DNA from: Pedobacter kyonggii
GTDB taxonomy: Bacteria; Bacteroidota; Bacteroidia; Sphingobacteriales; Sphingobacteriaceae
Length of the DNA: 64,000 bases
Assembly: GCF_004310665.1 (NCBI RefSeq)
Contig: NZ_SIXF01000001.1
Span: forward strand, 62,001-126,000
Reading direction: 5' to 3'
Each line of letters opens with the position of its first letter. Positions within the stretch are counted from its first letter, which is position 1. The position numbers and the translations under genes are program-made. The notes beneath the pieces were generated by a model. That model was not told the DNA's origin and did not search any database. It saw only the letters and a program-made list of their open reading frames with translations. Of the stretch, positions 63,301 to 64,000 are shown in pieces.

Positions 63301-63321
63301 GCACGCCCATAAGTATCGCAT
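60307..63321 (-). CDS. SusC/RagA-like TonB-dependent receptor lacking the usual N-terminal sandwich domain
   Basis: A 1004-aa outer-membrane receptor, first gene of the operon. The signal peptide is MRYLWACLVFFAAFTLNVLP. The next 70 residues (TNLFVLQDTTKIKYVSPKDS, LRKDSLEQIKLKTIYHKLSG) show neither the carboxypeptidase-regulatory-like sandwich nor an STN domain; a short charged segment replaces them. The plug is present: LQQSLKGSYAGLYVQEPSGE, MIIRGAATPLLSKKDVYAVQ, PLVVLDGIPLIGEHPFAFDI, VLSDLAGSSIYGPRGVNGVI. The barrel ends PRTYTLGVKMEL. SYGPRG replaces the commoner YGSRA at the plug hairpin. Two AAACGTTT-type palindromes lie 160 and 380 bp upstream. Confidence 0.9.
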   Translation of the reverse strand: MRYLWACLVFFAAFTLNVLPVFSAGKKVHKGLTTNLFVLQDTTKIKYVSPKDSLRKDSLEQIKLKTIYHKLSGGVQKDVQDLSLFPAISLQQSLKGSYAGLYVQEPSGEPGSIQNMIIRGAATPLLSKKDVYAVQPLVVLDGIPLIGEHPFAFDIQQYDFNRIGPATNLLAGIDLNNIASVEVLSDLAGSSIYGPRGVNGVIVLTSKAASGNSRSISFNSYIGMVQKPTVNTINGKYENEFRQRFYGIYTTNGRYSDDEEYPVYLSDSLNNVYSGKSNWTDLYYKNALIYGINFGLTGGSDRANFRFSLGNAKSQSVADGTGLDRYSAMFNINMRPVKWLLFSAMINGNRLNRDRNRALRDRFAQINYFPDLSAPPAPNKDYYGTYLNEYKKGFDDNKTNLIQGYAKLVATLGKVKLSSAFNVDYNEGYRDIFYARTLLQGNSYASNYYGFNQRLMIDNKAAYDFKLNTAHDFHVELGQSMMWDIYKYNYAYAYKGANDYIKINLLDSDPKLPNGDNNPNYLVPKAFPRELTYRFLDKTEDNLLSFYGKVNYSYNDKYFLSGTLRLDGSSNAQPSKRWFYSPVISGAWNVKNEILKDTRLVDDLVLRASVGRLGRTFTYDNYAQGPQYTASVGYTGNLTVPGYNAFGVLTRPYSFGWVGYGVPWAYSDQLNIGADVAMLKNRLHVSVDFYTKADKNQLIGIPSYAEYGYKQSIESGMDVSNTGVDLSIHALVMAKNKFSWNSSLNFNHNKNTLKALPRGLNEIIIGNRLLRVGEPVDQYWLLENEGIYTSTAQVPVVNGQPLKYNGQALKAGDPRWKDQNGDHVIDEKDKVLKGHSLPTLSGGFDNAFTYGNWSLSTNLYFNLGRKLINQEMANRFDFVNREGNTDVNSVKEITFWEKRGDYSKYPLYNPWSTVIPYRVDQDLFLENASFLKLRSVSVGYELGNLLKKRNIKINKFFVYGAVSNVFVITPYTGQDPELVSYDGVDTGYGQPIPRTYTLGVKMEL

Positions 63322-63479
63322 AGTTAATGGATCTTTAATTGGTAAAAAAATGATTTCTAAAACTTATTTTTTTGGAAACGGCATGGTATGTCCCACGTTA
63401 AAGAGACAGGTACTTCGGTAGTAATAGTTAAGGGTTCTCATAAAATTTAGTATTTGGTTAACTCAAATATATACTATAC

Positions 63480-63491
63480 TAAAACGTTTTA
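63480..63491. promoter_or_regulatory. AAAACGTTTT palindrome, candidate operator 1
   Basis: TAAAACGTTTTA is a perfect 12-bp palindrome with the context ACTAAAACGTTTTAAT, 159 bp upstream of the first susC of the locus. Confidence 0.5.
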
Positions 63492-63699
63492 ATAACGAAT
63501 TGTCATTTTTATGAAATTTTAATAAAACAACGCAATAATATTTAATTATATTAAAATAATTGTCAGATAGACAGGTAAAAAAATAAATATCATCAGAATA
63601 TCTTAAAAAATTAACATCCTATAAAACAGTAAATAAGGATATTTTTAGCCTGCAATAACAATAAATCGAACAATTTTATGTTGCTATTTTCTCAAAGTA

Positions 63700-63713
63700 C
63701 TTAAACGTTTTAG
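63700..63713. promoter_or_regulatory. AAACGTTT palindrome, candidate operator 2
   Basis: CTTAAACGTTTTAG; on the minus strand CTAAAACGTTTAAG, matching the ACTAAAACGTTT words at 63480 and 45032. It lies 220 bp from site 1. Confidence 0.5.
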
Positions 63714-63860
63714 TAAAAACATGAAACATCGAGAAAGTAGTAAAGATTAAACCAACAAAAATTATTTAGGGGCGAGGCCAACCATTACCATGTTATACAT
63801 TATAACATTAGCTTCGACGTAATGGTATTTTATACCATAAAACAGAAAGGTAAAATTTAT

Positions 63861-64000
63861 TTATTTTTCGGTGGCCACCCGATAGGTAGGATCTTCTATA
63901 ATGTTTACTTCTATAATCTGATCTGCATTTTTCAGCAAGCGCTTACAGTCGTTGCTCAGGTGTTTTAACTGGAGCTTCTTACCAACCAAACGGTAACGTT
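63861..64000 (-). CDS. Probable SulP-family anion transporter with STAS domain, C-terminal end only
   Basis: The complement of the last 140 bases reads RYRLVGKKLQLKHLSNDCKR, then LLKNADQIIEVNIIEDPTYR and VATEK before the TAA stop (63863-63861). The pattern K.L.L.HLS.DC..LL..A...VEVN..EDP.Y.VA is what I recall from the C-terminal end of Bacteroidota SulP (SLC26-like) transporters, just after the STAS domain. Only about 46 codons are visible and the gene continues beyond the right edge, so membrane helices and the STAS core cannot be checked. It reads in the same direction as the Sus-like operon but is separated by 539 bp. Confidence 0.5.
   Translation of the reverse strand, partial: RYRLVGKKLQLKHLSNDCKRLLKNADQIIEVNIIEDPTYRVATEK

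Larger units (their letters stand above)
63322..63860. promoter_or_regulatory. AT-rich control region upstream of the 18-kb Sus-like operon
   Basis: This 539-bp gap has no gene. It contains TAAAACGTTTTA (63480-63491), a second AAACGTTT site (63703-63710), and two further palindromes: ATGTTATA/TATAACAT (63790-63808) and ATGGTAT/ATACCAT (63822-63838). The last two also lie just past the stop of the neighbouring transporter gene, without a T tract. Confidence 0.6.

Noticed and set aside
45311-63321. Prophage or type VI/IX secretion cluster suspected from many large surface proteins
   Set aside because: There are no phage structural genes, no Por/Gld secretion components and no T9SS C-terminal signals that I could recognise; SusC/SusD pairs explain the architecture.

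Overview
The window looks like chromosome from a Bacteroidota bacterium of the Sphingobacteriaceae, most likely Pedobacter or a close relative. The grounds are AT-rich intergenic DNA, Bacteroidota-type promoters (TTG, about 20 bases, then TAnnTTTG), near absence of Shine-Dalgarno sequences, four SusC/SusD outer-membrane import pairs, an ECF sigma/FecR pair, two DUF2723 membrane proteins, and lipoprotein families typical of this group. The genus is inferred from general resemblance, not from a marker gene.

Layout. (1) 1-9.2 kb is a housekeeping stretch: rplY (partial), prs, tRNA-Gln, two tandem DUF2723/GT117-like membrane proteins and accA. (2) 9.2-10.0 kb is gene-free and made of nested dispersed repeats. 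(3) 10.0-21.9 kb is an ECF-controlled polysaccharide-utilisation-type locus, read leftwards: sigma factor, FecR anti-sigma, SusC with a signalling STN domain, SusD, a GH20 beta-N-acetylhexosaminidase and an S10 serine carboxypeptidase. It probably targets GlcNAc-containing glycans or glycopeptides. (4) 21.9-39.7 kb is a complete alpha-glucan/maltodextrin locus: LacI-type regulator, SusC, SusD, SusE-like binding lipoprotein, a neopullulanase-like GH13, beta-phosphoglucomutase, a GH65 disaccharide phosphorylase, a second GH13, an inner-membrane sugar transporter and a lipoprotein GH13. Two perfect operators lie between the regulator and susC. Together these genes bind and import maltodextrin, trim it to maltose, phosphorolyse it and isomerise the product to glucose 6-phosphate. 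(5) 39.9-45.0 kb holds a lone receiver-domain protein, a small unknown protein, dinB and a large secreted glutaminase-like (DUF4965) protein. (6) 45.3-63.3 kb is the most unusual part: an 18-kb leftward run of eleven genes with two SusC/SusD pairs and seven surface lipoproteins (fasciclin, discoidin, PKD, PA14, DUF1735, IPT/delta-60, DUF5007, and a phosphatase-like fold fused to a LamG-like domain), but no recognisable glycosidase, lyase, sulfatase or peptidase. (7) 63.9 kb to the end is the C-terminus of a probable SulP/STAS anion transporter, which bounds region 6.

Recurring non-coding signals. At least five families of short repeats or palindromes sit between genes, and one pyrimidine-rich repeat supplies N-terminal codons of two enzymes in the maltodextrin operon. 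AAACGTTT-centred palindromes occur upstream of the GH20, S10, DUF4965 and first susC genes of regions 3, 5 and 6. I saw no rRNA, CRISPR array, transposase or prophage gene.
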